64,000 nucleotides of DNA from Candidatus Dormiibacterota bacterium. GTDB lineage: Bacteria > Chloroflexota > Dormibacteria > Aeolococcales > Aeolococcaceae. Where the stretch lies: contig PLZA01000031.1 in the NCBI GenBank assembly GCA_003153505.1, forward strand, positions 124,001 through 188,000, read 5' to 3'. The translations under genes and the position numbers were made by a program. This document shows, in pieces, positions 51,553-60,193 of the stretch; the first letter of the stretch is position 1; each line of letters opens with the position of its first letter. Under the pieces are notes generated by a model. That model was not told where the DNA came from. It searched no databases and was given only the letters and a program-made list of their open reading frames with translations.

Positions 51553-52205
51553 AAGAGATCCATCTGGTCACCGCCTGCGCTGGCTGCAACTCTGCGCAGC
51601 TCCGACGCGGACGCGCCACCTGCCCGCCGTGCCCGCGCCGCCTCGGCATCCGCGAGGTATCCACGGACACGCCGCATGTCGGCTTCGAGGGTCTCCTTGA
51701 GGCCCCCGTTGTAGAGCGCCGCAGCCGGGTGGTACAGGGGAACGAAAACGCGGTCGTTGAGACGCACCCGTTCCCCGTGCAGGCGTGAGATCCCGCCGGC
51801 GCCCGGGAGCAATCGTGTCAGCGCGTGACGTCCGAGCAGGAGGATCACGTCGGGCTGGAGCAGGTCGATCTGCTCATCGAGGAAATGGCTGCAGGCTTCG
51901 ACTTCGAGGGGTTCGGGATCGCGGTTGCGCGGTGGGCGGCACTTCACGATATTGGTGATGTAGATGTCGCGTCGGTCGAGCCCTGCCGACTCGAGCAGGC
52001 TCGTGAGCAGACGACCCGCCGCGCCGACGAAGGGCTTGCCCTCACGGTCCTCGTTCTCGCCCGGCGCTTCACCGACTGCCATCACGCGGGCGGTCACCGG
52101 GCCGTACCCGGGCACCGCCTGGGTGCGGGTGAGGTGCAGCGGGCAGGCGGTGCACTCGCGAACCCGTCCGTGGAGCTCGAGCACCTCCTCGGTCGTCGCC
52201 ACCAT
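51549..52205 (-). CDS. Family 4 uracil-DNA glycosylase (iron-sulfur type)
   Basis: 218 residues. Cys18 and Cys21 (ECTACPLH), Cys89 and Cys105 form the expected iron-sulfur site. The active-site motif is GEAPGENEDREGKPFVG (near 45-61) and the second motif is YHPAAALYN (near 158-166). It removes uracil from DNA to start base excision repair. Family 4 enzymes are common in thermophiles and many GC-rich soil bacteria. The C-terminus ends QMDLF, resembling a sliding-clamp-binding peptide (QxxLF). It is translationally coupled to rnj. Confidence 0.93.
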   Translation of the reverse strand: MVATTEEVLELHGRVRECTACPLHLTRTQAVPGYGPVTARVMAVGEAPGENEDREGKPFVGAAGRLLTSLLESAGLDRRDIYITNIVKCRPPRNRDPEPLEVEACSHFLDEQIDLLQPDVILLLGRHALTRLLPGAGGISRLHGERVRLNDRVFVPLYHPAAALYNGGLKETLEADMRRVRGYLADAEAARARRAGGASASELRRVAASAGGDQMDLF

Positions 52206-52261
52206 TGGCGGAGTTTAGTGCACCACGCGGGGCTTGCCCGGGCGGTCCATCCAGCGCGCGC

Positions 52262-53272
52262 TCACGTTTCCCGCAGGAGCAGCTCCGCGACCTGCACGGC
52301 ATTGGTTGCGGCGCCCTTGCGAAGGTTGTCGGCACTGAAGAACAGCGCGATGCCGTGCTCGCGACCGGGATCACGCCGGATTCGTCCCACCTGGACGTCG
52401 TCACTGCCGGCGACCGACCGCGGCATCGGGTAACGCTGCGCCGCCGGATCGTCGACAACCGCGATGCCGGGCGAGGCGCGCAGCAGCACGCGTACCGCAT
52501 CCGGGTCTGCCGGGCCTTCGAGCTCGATCCAGACCGCCGCACTGTGGCCGATCGCCACGGGGACCCGCACGGTGGTCACGCTCATCGCGAGCTCGGGCGC
52601 GTCGAGGACGCGCCGGGTCTCGGCGATGACCTTGACCTCCTCCTCGGTGTCGTCCCCTTGCATGGTCCAGCCACCGGGCACGACGTTGCCGTGGAGCACG
52701 TGCGGGTACACATGCGCGGTCGGCGCGAGGCCCGCAGCATCATCGCGTGCCTGGGCTTCGAGCTCGCCTGCCAGGCCGAGACCGGCGCCGGTGGCGGCCT
52801 GGTACGTCGCCGCGGTCACATGGCGGAGACCGTAGGCGCGTTGCAGCGGCGCGAGCACGATGGTGAGCGGGATCGCGACGCAGTTGGGGTTGGCCACGAT
52901 GCCCCGATGCCGCCCCAGCGCGGCCGGGTTCACCTCGGGAACGACCAGCGGCACGCTCGCGTCCATGCGATACGCGCTCGATTTATCGACGGCGACGCCG
53001 CCGGCATCGGCAACTCCCGGCGCATGACGGCGCGAGGTATCCGCCCCGGCCGCGAAGAAAACGATGTCCGCGCCGCGCAGCGCATCGCCGCTGAGCTCAC
53101 GCACCTCGATGTCGCCGAGGTGTGTGCTCACCCGCCGGCCCGCGCTGCGAGCGCTCGCGTAGAGCGACAGCGCCGACGCCGGGAAGGCGCGTTCGCCGAG
53201 GATGCGCACCAGCGTGCCCCCGGCGGCACCGGTCGCACCCACGACAGCGACGGCCGGTCGCTGAGACGCCAA
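52262..53272 (-). CDS. asd: Aspartate-semialdehyde dehydrogenase
   Basis: 336 residues from a TTG at 53272, 13 nt after the pnp stop; longer frames overlap pnp. The NADP-binding GATGAAGG is at residues 12-19, VDKSSAYRM near 96, the active-site Cys131 in ANPNCVAIPL, and the late EVKVIAETRR and VRVPVAIGHSAAVWIE match the family. It makes aspartate semialdehyde for lysine, threonine, methionine and diaminopimelate. No lysine-pathway partner is next to it, so its place after pnp may only reflect operon growth. Confidence 0.93.
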   Translation of the reverse strand: MASQRPAVAVVGATGAAGGTLVRILGERAFPASALSLYASARSAGRRVSTHLGDIEVRELSGDALRGADIVFFAAGADTSRRHAPGVADAGGVAVDKSSAYRMDASVPLVVPEVNPAALGRHRGIVANPNCVAIPLTIVLAPLQRAYGLRHVTAATYQAATGAGLGLAGELEAQARDDAAGLAPTAHVYPHVLHGNVVPGGWTMQGDDTEEEVKVIAETRRVLDAPELAMSVTTVRVPVAIGHSAAVWIELEGPADPDAVRVLLRASPGIAVVDDPAAQRYPMPRSVAGSDDVQVGRIRRDPGREHGIALFFSADNLRKGAATNAVQVAELLLRET

Positions 53273-53285
53273 AACCGGTGGCTCG

Positions 53286-55436
53286 CTACGCGGGCCCGCC
53301 GGCGCCGTTGCCCGCGGCTTCCTGCTGCTTGGACAGCTCGCGGATCGCCTCGCGACGGGAGAGGTTGACGCGACCCCGGTCATCGACCTCGATCACCTTG
53401 ACCATGATCTCGTCGCCGATGTTGACGACGTCCTCGACCTTGTCGACATGGTGCTCGGCGAGCTGGCCGATCCGGACCAGACCCTCCTTCTTGGGCATGA
53501 TCTCGACGAAGGCACCGAAGCCCATCAGGCGCGACACCTTGCCTTTGTAGATCCTGCCGATCTCGATGTCGTCGGTGAGGTCGTGGATCATGGCAACCGC
53601 CTGCTCGCGCGACGCTGCGTTTGCCGACGCGATGAACACGCGACCGTCGTCCTCCACGTCGATCTGGGCACCCGTCTCCTCGACGATCTTGCGGATCATC
53701 TTGCCGCCCGGTCCGATCACGTCGCGAATCTTGTCGGGGTTGATATTGATGACCTCGATGCGTGGGGCCCACAGGCTCAGCTCGGTGCGCGGGGCGGCGA
53801 GTGCCTCGGACATCTTTCCGAGAATGTGGAGCCTGCCGACGCGGGCCTGCTCGAGCGCGCGCTCCATCAAGTCCCAGCTGAGGCCGCTGATCTTGCAGTC
53901 CATCTGCATGGCGGTGATCCCAGTGGCCGAGCCGGCGACCTTGAAGTCCATGTCGCCGAGCGCGTCCTCCATCCCCTGGATGTCGCTGAGGATCGCCGTG
54001 TGCTCGGCACCCTCGTCGGTGATCAGCCCCATCGCGATGCCCGCGACAGGCGCCACCAGCGGAACGCCGGCGTCCATGAGGGCGAGGCAGGAGCCGCACA
54101 CCGATGCCATCGAGGTCGAGCCGTTGCTCGACAGGATCTCGGTGACGATGCGCACGACGTACGGGAATTTCTCGTCATCGGGCATCACGTTGTGGACCGC
54201 CCGCTCGGCGAGAGCGCCGTGGCCGATCTCGCGACGGCCCGGGGAACGCAGCGGCCTCGCCTCCCCGACCGAAAACGGCGGGAAGTTGTAATGGTGCATG
54301 AACCGCTTGAAGTTCTCGAGGCCGAGGCCGTCGATCTTCTGCTGATCCTGACCGGAACCGATGGTGACGACGGAGAGGGCCTGCGTCTGTCCGCGGGTGA
54401 ACAGCGCCGAGCCGTGGGTGCGTGGCAGGACGCCGACCTCGCACCAGATGGGACGGATCTCGTCCGTACGGCGTCCGTCCGGACGGATGCCTTCATGGAG
54501 GATCGCGGCGCGCACCGCCTTCTTGACCTCCGACTCATACGCCTTGCCGATGTCGGAGCGGGCGTCGGGGAAGCGCTCCTCGAGTGCTGACACGGTCTCC
54601 TGCTGGAGCGCATCGAGCGCCGCTTCGCGCGAAGCCTTGTCGGAGTTGCGCGCGGCGCCGGCGATCCGGGAGGCCACGTGCTCGTGCACGGCGGCAGTGA
54701 TGTCCGGGGACACCTTCTGCGACGGGTAGCTCATGGCCGGCTTGCCGATCGAATCGTGCATCCCGCGTTGGAACTCGACGAGCTTGCGGATCTCGTCGTG
54801 CGCCATGCGCAGGGCGTCGAGCATCGTGTGCTCGGAGATCTGATGCGCCCCCGCCTCCACCATGACGATGGCGTCCCACGTGCCCGCGACGATCAGGTCG
54901 AGCGCGGACTCATTGATCTGCGTGAGAGTCGGGTTGAGCATCAGCTGCCCGTCGAGCATGCCGACGCGAACGCACGCCACCGGTCCGCCGTGCGGGATGC
55001 CGCTGATCTGCAGGGCGCAGGAGGCACCGGTGACGGCAAGCGTCGCGGGATCCTGTTCCTGGTCCGTGCTCAGCACGGTCGCGACGATCTGGACGTCGTT
55101 GCGGAAGTCCTTGGGGAAGAGCGGCCGCATCGGGCGGTCGATCATCCGGCTCGTGATGGTCGCAGCCTCGCTGGGCCTCCCCTCACGTCGAGGAAACGAT
55201 CCCGGAATCCGACCCGCGGCGTAGAGCTTCTCTTCGTAGTCGCAGGTCAGCGGGAAGAAGTCGATGCCTTCGCGCGGCGCCTTGGAAGCGACCGCTGTGA
55301 CCAGCAGCGCGGTGTCACCGAGGCGCAGCATCACCGCGCCGTTCGCCTGCTCGGCGATGTAGCCGGTTTCGACGATCAGTCGCTTGCCGCAGAAGTCCGT
55401 TTCAAATGTTTTCTTGAGATTGTCGGGGATGGCCAC
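53286..55436 (-). CDS. pnp: Polyribonucleotide nucleotidyltransferase
   Basis: 716 residues from a GTG at 55436 with AGGAG 6 nt upstream. There are two RNase PH domains: the first has ETGYIAEQANGAVMLRLGDTALLV, the second holds the catalytic region SNGSTSMASVCGSCLALMDAGVPL with the ASMAS-like core and GDMDFKVAGSATGITAMQMD. They are followed by a KH domain (INPDKIRDVIGPGGKMIRKIVEETG, near 575) and an S1 domain (YKGKVSRLMGFGAFVEIMP). It degrades RNA 3' to 5' with phosphate. The leader contains a long potential hairpin. Confidence 0.97.
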   Translation of the reverse strand: MAIPDNLKKTFETDFCGKRLIVETGYIAEQANGAVMLRLGDTALLVTAVASKAPREGIDFFPLTCDYEEKLYAAGRIPGSFPRREGRPSEAATITSRMIDRPMRPLFPKDFRNDVQIVATVLSTDQEQDPATLAVTGASCALQISGIPHGGPVACVRVGMLDGQLMLNPTLTQINESALDLIVAGTWDAIVMVEAGAHQISEHTMLDALRMAHDEIRKLVEFQRGMHDSIGKPAMSYPSQKVSPDITAAVHEHVASRIAGAARNSDKASREAALDALQQETVSALEERFPDARSDIGKAYESEVKKAVRAAILHEGIRPDGRRTDEIRPIWCEVGVLPRTHGSALFTRGQTQALSVVTIGSGQDQQKIDGLGLENFKRFMHHYNFPPFSVGEARPLRSPGRREIGHGALAERAVHNVMPDDEKFPYVVRIVTEILSSNGSTSMASVCGSCLALMDAGVPLVAPVAGIAMGLITDEGAEHTAILSDIQGMEDALGDMDFKVAGSATGITAMQMDCKISGLSWDLMERALEQARVGRLHILGKMSEALAAPRTELSLWAPRIEVININPDKIRDVIGPGGKMIRKIVEETGAQIDVEDDGRVFIASANAASREQAVAMIHDLTDDIEIGRIYKGKVSRLMGFGAFVEIMPKKEGLVRIGQLAEHHVDKVEDVVNIGDEIMVKVIEVDDRGRVNLSRREAIRELSKQQEAAGNGAGGPA

Positions 55437-55494
55437 GCGTGTCTCCTGGTGGTGACCCGCGCCGGAGCAACTCCGCTTCGCCGCGCTCGACAGC

Positions 55495-55584
55495 GGTGAG
55501 GTGTTGGGGACTGGGCATCAGGGCTTGCGGCTCGCGCTGGAGCTGCGGCACCGCTTCCTGATACACGGACCCCAACGTCTCACC
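55495..55584 (-). promoter_or_regulatory. Long imperfect hairpin in the rpsO-pnp spacer
   Basis: The arms pair as GGTGAG (55495-55500) with CTCACC (55579-55584), then a 2x2 mismatch, GTTGGGG (55503-55509) with CCCCAAC (55570-55576), a 7x7 internal loop, ATCAGG (55517-55522) with CCTGAT (55557-55562), and GCGG (55527-55530) with CCGC (55551-55554). In E. coli a hairpin in the same place is cut by RNase III and lets PNPase control its own mRNA. Whether this one works so is inference. Confidence 0.6.
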
Positions 55585-55671
55585 TGTGAGTGCGACGTCG
55601 CCGGAATGTGCCGGCACCGGGTCGGTTGATGGTGTGTGTTTCTTGGGTCTGATTCGTGGCCGCGACTGACA

Positions 55672-55938
55672 CTATCGGCGCAGACCGAGGCGCCCGATCA
55701 GTGCGCGGTAGCGCTCGACGTCAGTTCCCGACAGGTAGTCGAGCAACCGGCGGCGCTGGCCGACAAGCTTGAGCAACCCGCGGCGCGACGCATGGTCTTT
55801 GGGGTGATCGCGAAGGTGTTCGGTGAGCGAGCTGATACGTTCAGACAGCACTGCCACCTGGACCTCGGTGGAGCCGGTGTCCGTTTCGTGGCGCCGATGC
55901 TCCGCGATTATCTCGGATTTGGATCTGACGATTGGCAC
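55672..55938 (-). CDS. rpsO: 30S ribosomal protein S15
   Basis: 88 residues from the GTG at 55938; an ATG at 55974 would add 12 residues unlike S15. The core [50 protein letters not shown] is the S15 signature, which binds the three-way junction of 16S rRNA. It lies between the diacylglycerol-kinase-like gene and pnp. The rpsO-pnp order is widely conserved. Confidence 0.97.
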   Translation of the reverse strand: MPIVRSKSEIIAEHRRHETDTGSTEVQVAVLSERISSLTEHLRDHPKDHASRRGLLKLVGQRRRLLDYLSGTDVERYRALIGRLGLRR

Positions 55939-55966
55939 GATTGTTCGCCGCAAGTCTAACAGGAGA

Positions 55967-56917
55967 TCAACCATCAGCGGCCTGCGCCAGGCGCGGGCAC
56001 ACAAGGGTGAGCGCCCCGGGGATGCACGTGACCGTGGCCGGAGTCGTCCCAACCTGCTCTCCCTCGACATCGAAGAGCATCGGCGCACCGTCGCACGACA
56101 CCCGCACCACTCGAGCGCGATGGACCTCGACCTCGTGGCGTGCGACATGCCGGCCCCGGTACAGCGAGGGGATTCCGGTGAGCGCGCGAAGCCGCCCCGT
56201 CTCACCGATGATGACCACGTCGAACCGGCCATCATCGAGCTTGGCACCGGGCGCGACGCGCATCCCGCCGCCGAAATACTGGCCGTTGGCAACCACGACG
56301 CTTCGAACGTCGCGCTCGATGCGTATTCCATCGACATCGATGCGTGCGATGCGTGAAACGTACCCGAGCAGCGTGGTGAGGGAGGTGCCCAGAAATATCG
56401 CGCTCCCGCGGATGCCTCCCCCCTTGTGAACACTCCTGTTGACGCGCGCCACCACCTCGCCGCCCATGCCGCAGTCGGCGATGTTGATGAAGAAGCGCGA
56501 GCGGCCATCCGCGAAATCAATGCGTCCGGCGTCGATCCGGCGGCTCGACCTCGAGGCGATGAGACGCGCTGCGCCGTCCAGGTCGGCGGGAATCCCGACG
56601 GCCCTCCGGAAGTCGCCGCCGGTGCCGCTCGGGAGCAGGGCGAGCACGGCGTCGGAGCCGATCGGCGTCCCCTCAGCATCGAAGAAGCCGTTGACGACCT
56701 CGTTGAGGGTGCCGTCGCCGCCCACGACGACGATGGTGCGGTACCCGCCGGCCAGAGCGGCGCGAACAGCCCCGGTGGCCTCGCCCGCCGCTTCGGTGAT
56801 ATGCAGATCGAAGGTCACCCCCGCGCCACGCAGCGCCGCGGCGGTCGCCGGCCAGTCGCGATGCGTGCGGCCACCGGCGCTCGCCGGGTTCATGACCAGG
56901 AATGCGGCCGCGGTCAC
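55967..56917 (-). CDS. Diacylglycerol kinase family (DagK/YegS-like) lipid kinase
   Basis: 316 residues from a GTG coupled to ribF by GTGA. The nucleotide motif GGDGTLNEV is at residues 66-74, preceded by NPASAGGRT, and [17 protein letters not shown] follows near 100 (the phosphate-binding PxGTxND variant, with GD in place of ND). The family phosphorylates diacylglycerol, sphingoid bases or phosphatidylglycerol at the membrane. Its place inside the translation superoperon is unusual. Confidence 0.9.
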   Translation of the reverse strand: MTAAAFLVMNPASAGGRTHRDWPATAAALRGAGVTFDLHITEAAGEATGAVRAALAGGYRTIVVVGGDGTLNEVVNGFFDAEGTPIGSDAVLALLPSGTGGDFRRAVGIPADLDGAARLIASRSSRRIDAGRIDFADGRSRFFINIADCGMGGEVVARVNRSVHKGGGIRGSAIFLGTSLTTLLGYVSRIARIDVDGIRIERDVRSVVVANGQYFGGGMRVAPGAKLDDGRFDVVIIGETGRLRALTGIPSLYRGRHVARHEVEVHRARVVRVSCDGAPMLFDVEGEQVGTTPATVTCIPGALTLVCPRLAQAADG

Positions 56918-57852
56918 GAGGGAGGCGAGGATCGCCGCGCGATGTCCCGAGTGTGCTCGATGTCGCGAGCCATTGCCGCCTTGAGCGCGGCAATCGAGCT
57001 GAACGCACGCTCGGAGCGCAGCCGTCGGACCAGTGCGAGTCGCACCGAACGCCCGTACAGGTCGCCGGCGAAGTCAAGCACATGTGCCTCGACGGTCACC
57101 GACCCGCCGCCGAATGTCGGCCGAGTGCCGATCCCGGTCGCAGCCGTGCGCCATCCTTCGCCGAAGTTCAACCAGCCTGTGTAGACGCCCGCCAGGGGAA
57201 TGCATCGCGTGGGGTCGACGCTCAGGTTGGCCGTGGGCACACCCATGCCGGCGCCGCGACCCTCGCCCCGTTCGACGATCCCCTCCAGCACGTAGGGGCG
57301 CCCGAGCATCGAGATCGCATCAGAGAAGGTCCCCCCGGCAACGGCCTCCCTGACCCGCCCCGACGATACCGGCAGGCCGTCTCGTTTCGCCGGCGCGACC
57401 GTGCTCACCGTGAAGCCCCTGTCCCGGCCGAGACGTGCCAGCACCGCCAGGTTGCCCTCACGCCCGCGCCCCAGGGCAAAGCCGGGCCCCACCATGAGCA
57501 GGCGCATGCCCAGGCGTTCGACGAGGGTGGTCGCGAATCGATCGGCACTCCAGCCACTCAACTCGCGCGTGAAGGGGATGACCACCACTCGATCGATACC
57601 GGATTGACGGAGCAGGTCGAGTCGGTTGTCAAGGCTGCAGAGCAGGGGCGGGCACCCCGACGGGTCGACGACGCACCGCGGATGCGGATCGAAGGTCACC
57701 GCGACCGCGCGCCGGCGACCGCGTTCTGCGGCGCTCCGGACTCGCCCGAGCAGGCGTTGGTGCCCGATGTGGACGCCGTCGAAGCTGCCGATCGTCACCA
57801 CCGACCCTGGGCCGCCCGCCTCTCCCGCGGGGAACTCATGGAGCAGTTCCAT
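56914..57852 (-). CDS. ribF: Bifunctional riboflavin kinase / FAD synthetase
   Basis: 312 residues. The N-terminal FAD synthetase has TIGSFDGVHIGHQRLL (residues 20-35), AVTFDPHPRCVVDP and the later FALGRGREGN. The C-terminal riboflavin kinase has GRGAGMGVPTANLSVDP and a GVYTGWLNFGEGW strand. It turns riboflavin into FMN and FAD. It follows truB by 6 bp, the typical truB-ribF order. Confidence 0.95.
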   Translation of the reverse strand: MELLHEFPAGEAGGPGSVVTIGSFDGVHIGHQRLLGRVRSAAERGRRRAVAVTFDPHPRCVVDPSGCPPLLCSLDNRLDLLRQSGIDRVVVIPFTRELSGWSADRFATTLVERLGMRLLMVGPGFALGRGREGNLAVLARLGRDRGFTVSTVAPAKRDGLPVSSGRVREAVAGGTFSDAISMLGRPYVLEGIVERGEGRGAGMGVPTANLSVDPTRCIPLAGVYTGWLNFGEGWRTAATGIGTRPTFGGGSVTVEAHVLDFAGDLYGRSVRLALVRRLRSERAFSSIAALKAAMARDIEHTRDIARRSSPPS

Positions 57853-57858
57853 CGCGTC

Positions 57859-58800
57859 TCAGCCGGCCAGCACCTTGGTCGGACGGAGCAGGCCGCCGTT
57901 CAGCTCTCCGATGCCGATCAGCTCGCCGGTGGGGTCGTGCATCCGGCATTCCCCCGCGACGTCGGGGAGGACTGCCCGCGGGAGCCACACCGACTGGCCG
58001 CGCCGAAGCTGCTGCACCTGCGCCGGTCCGAGATTGACCACGGGAAGGTGCGCCACCGCGACGTCCGGCGGCAGGAGCGCGAGCCAGGGGTCGTCGAGCG
58101 CGCCGAGCTGGTCGAGCGTGATCGAATCGGCGAGCCGGAGGGGCCCGTAGCTCGTCCGGGAGAGCCAGCCGAGGAGCCCACCCGTGCCGAGCACGTCGCC
58201 GAGGTCGGCGGCGAGGACGCGCATGTACGCTCCCTTGCCGCTGACGACCACGATCTCGGCTTCCGCGACTGCGCCCGGCCGGAAATCGACCAGCTCCGCT
58301 GAGTAGATGGTGACTCGACGTGGCTCGCGGACCACCTCCTCGCCCGCACGGGCAAGCTCGTACAGGTGCCTGCCCTCGTGCCTCACCGCAGAGTGCATCG
58401 GTGGGATCTGGTCGATCTCGCCGACGAAGGGCGTGAGCGCAGCACGAACCTGGTCTGCCGACAGCGTCCCGGCGTCGGCGCCCGCAACCACCACCCCCTC
58501 GGTGTCGCAGGTGTCGCTCCGCTCGCCCAGACGGACGATGCAGTGATAGGTCTTGGGCTGGGCGTGGAAGTAGTCGACGAATCGAGTGGTGCGTCCCACG
58601 CAGATCGGCAGCAACCCGGTCGCGGTGGGATCGAGCGTCCCGGCGTGACCGACGCGTCGCTCGCCCAGGATGCGCCGGACCTGGCGGACGGCATCGAATG
58701 ACGTGATCCCAGCGGGTTTGTCGAGGGGGAGCACGCCTCCTCTGCGCGCGACCGCCGACCCGGGGCGAGGGCCGGCGCCCGGCGCGGCGACTCCGGTCAC
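57859..58800 (-). CDS. truB: tRNA pseudouridine-55 synthase
   Basis: 313 residues from the GTG at 58800, coupled to nrnA by GTGA. The catalytic Asp lies in GHAGTLDPTATGLLPI near 55, after LDKPAGITSFDAVRQVRR. YHCIVRLGERSDTCDTEG and GAYMRVLAADLGDVLGTGG follow. The C-terminal PUA-like part is short. It makes pseudouridine 55 in the T loop of tRNA. Confidence 0.96.
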   Translation of the reverse strand: MTGVAAPGAGPRPGSAVARRGGVLPLDKPAGITSFDAVRQVRRILGERRVGHAGTLDPTATGLLPICVGRTTRFVDYFHAQPKTYHCIVRLGERSDTCDTEGVVVAGADAGTLSADQVRAALTPFVGEIDQIPPMHSAVRHEGRHLYELARAGEEVVREPRRVTIYSAELVDFRPGAVAEAEIVVVSGKGAYMRVLAADLGDVLGTGGLLGWLSRTSYGPLRLADSITLDQLGALDDPWLALLPPDVAVAHLPVVNLGPAQVQQLRRGQSVWLPRAVLPDVAGECRMHDPTGELIGIGELNGGLLRPTKVLAG

Positions 58801-59798
58801 CCTGCTGAGTCGATCAACCGGCGAGCCACCTCGAGCACCTTCCGCTCCGCGATGGGGAGCGGGTCTCCGAACTCGGCACCCGCGGCGCGACGGTGACCTC
58901 CACCTCCGAATGGCGTGCAGACCTCGGTGGCATCGATCGGGTCACGGCTGCGCACGCTGATCTTGGTTCGGTCGGCTGAATGCTCCTTGAAGAGAATTGC
59001 AATCTGCATCGAGGCAATGCTCTGGAGCGCGTCGATGATGCCCTCTGCATCCTGCAGGTCGGCTCCGGTCTCCTCGAGCATGGGCGCGGTGACCTCGGAC
59101 CAGAGCAGGCGGCCGTCCATCTCGGAGTGCATGCGTGCGATCGCCAGGCCTTCAAGACGTACCTGGGCGAGGGAGCGCGACTTGTAGCTCTTGAGCGCGA
59201 CCCAACCCGGGTCGGCCCCGGCGGCGACGAGTGCGGCTCCGAGGCGGAGGGACGCCTCAGTCGTGTTCTCGTGCCGGAATCCGCCGGTGTCGGTGAACAG
59301 TGCGGCGTAGAGGTTGGTCGCGACCGCGGGGTTCAACGGGATGCCGAGCTCGCGAAGCAGCCCGTAGATCACCTGGCCGGTCGCGCTCGCCGATGCGTCG
59401 ACGAGGTTGATCGTGCCGAATGCGGTGTTGCTCCAGTGGTGGTCGATGTTGACGACCGTGCTCGCGTTTTCGACTTCGCGGCGGCGCTCACCGAAGCGAC
59501 CCAGCGTGGCGCAGTCGAAGGTGAAGACCGTTTCACCGAGGGGCGCTCCACCGGTCTCAACCGTCTCGAAGCCCGCCAGGTGCTCGAGTAGCCGGGGCAG
59601 GGGCTCGGGAACGACGACTCGAACATCGCGTCCCCTCGTGCGCAGTGCGATGGCGAAACCCAGGGCGGAGCCGAGGCTGTCGGCGTCGGCGTCCTTGTGC
59701 GCAAGACACGTGATCTGTGCCGTGCCGTCGATGATCTGGCGGATCGGGTCGACGACGTCCTCGAGGCGCGGCCACGCGGCGGGGGCGGCGACGGTCAT
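58797..59798 (-). CDS. nrnA: DHH/DHHA1 phosphoesterase, NrnA-like (nanoRNase / pAp phosphatase)
   Basis: 333 residues, ATGA-coupled to rbfA. DHH motifs: HKDADADSLGSALG (near 37), FDCATLGRFGERR and VNIDHHWSNTAFG (near 115). The C-terminal DHHA1 domain ends GGGGHRRAAGAEF (near 300). NrnA degrades short oligoribonucleotides and dephosphorylates 3'-phosphoadenosine 5'-phosphate. The position between rbfA and truB is standard in Gram-positive-like genomes. Confidence 0.93.
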   Translation of the reverse strand: MTVAAPAAWPRLEDVVDPIRQIIDGTAQITCLAHKDADADSLGSALGFAIALRTRGRDVRVVVPEPLPRLLEHLAGFETVETGGAPLGETVFTFDCATLGRFGERRREVENASTVVNIDHHWSNTAFGTINLVDASASATGQVIYGLLRELGIPLNPAVATNLYAALFTDTGGFRHENTTEASLRLGAALVAAGADPGWVALKSYKSRSLAQVRLEGLAIARMHSEMDGRLLWSEVTAPMLEETGADLQDAEGIIDALQSIASMQIAILFKEHSADRTKISVRSRDPIDATEVCTPFGGGGHRRAAGAEFGDPLPIAERKVLEVARRLIDSAG

Positions 59799-60193
59799 TC
59801 GGGAACCTCCACGGCAGCCTCGGCGGGGCGGTCACCGGCGAGTTCTCTGAGGAGCGTGCTCACCCTCACGCTGTACGCGATCGACTCATCGAGCTCGAAG
59901 TGGAGTCGGGGGATACTCCGCAGATTCTCGAGCCGCCTGCCCAGTTGAGCACGAAGGAACCCCTCGGCGTGTCCGAGTGCCTCGACGACGTTCTGGCGGT
60001 CGGCATCATCGCCGAGTGCGCTCACGGCGAGCCACGCCTCGCGGAGGTCCGGGCTCACCCGGACACGTGAGATCGACGCCAGTCGGACCCTCGGATCCTT
60101 GATGCCGCTGAGCATCATGGCCGAGATCTCCTCACGGAGCTGCTCGCCCACCCGCTCGCGACGCGGGCTGCGAGCCCCGGGGCGAAGCGTCAT
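59795..60193 (-). CDS. rbfA: Ribosome-binding factor A
   Basis: 132 residues. RRERVGEQLREEISAMMLSGIKDPRV, ISRVRVSPDLREAWLAVSALGDD and LRSIPRLHFELDESIAY are the RbfA hallmarks of the KH-like fold. It helps mature the 5' end of 16S rRNA. It overlaps the infB stop and the nrnA start by 4 bp each. Confidence 0.96.
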   Translation of the reverse strand: MTLRPGARSPRRERVGEQLREEISAMMLSGIKDPRVRLASISRVRVSPDLREAWLAVSALGDDADRQNVVEALGHAEGFLRAQLGRRLENLRSIPRLHFELDESIAYSVRVSTLLRELAGDRPAEAAVEVPE

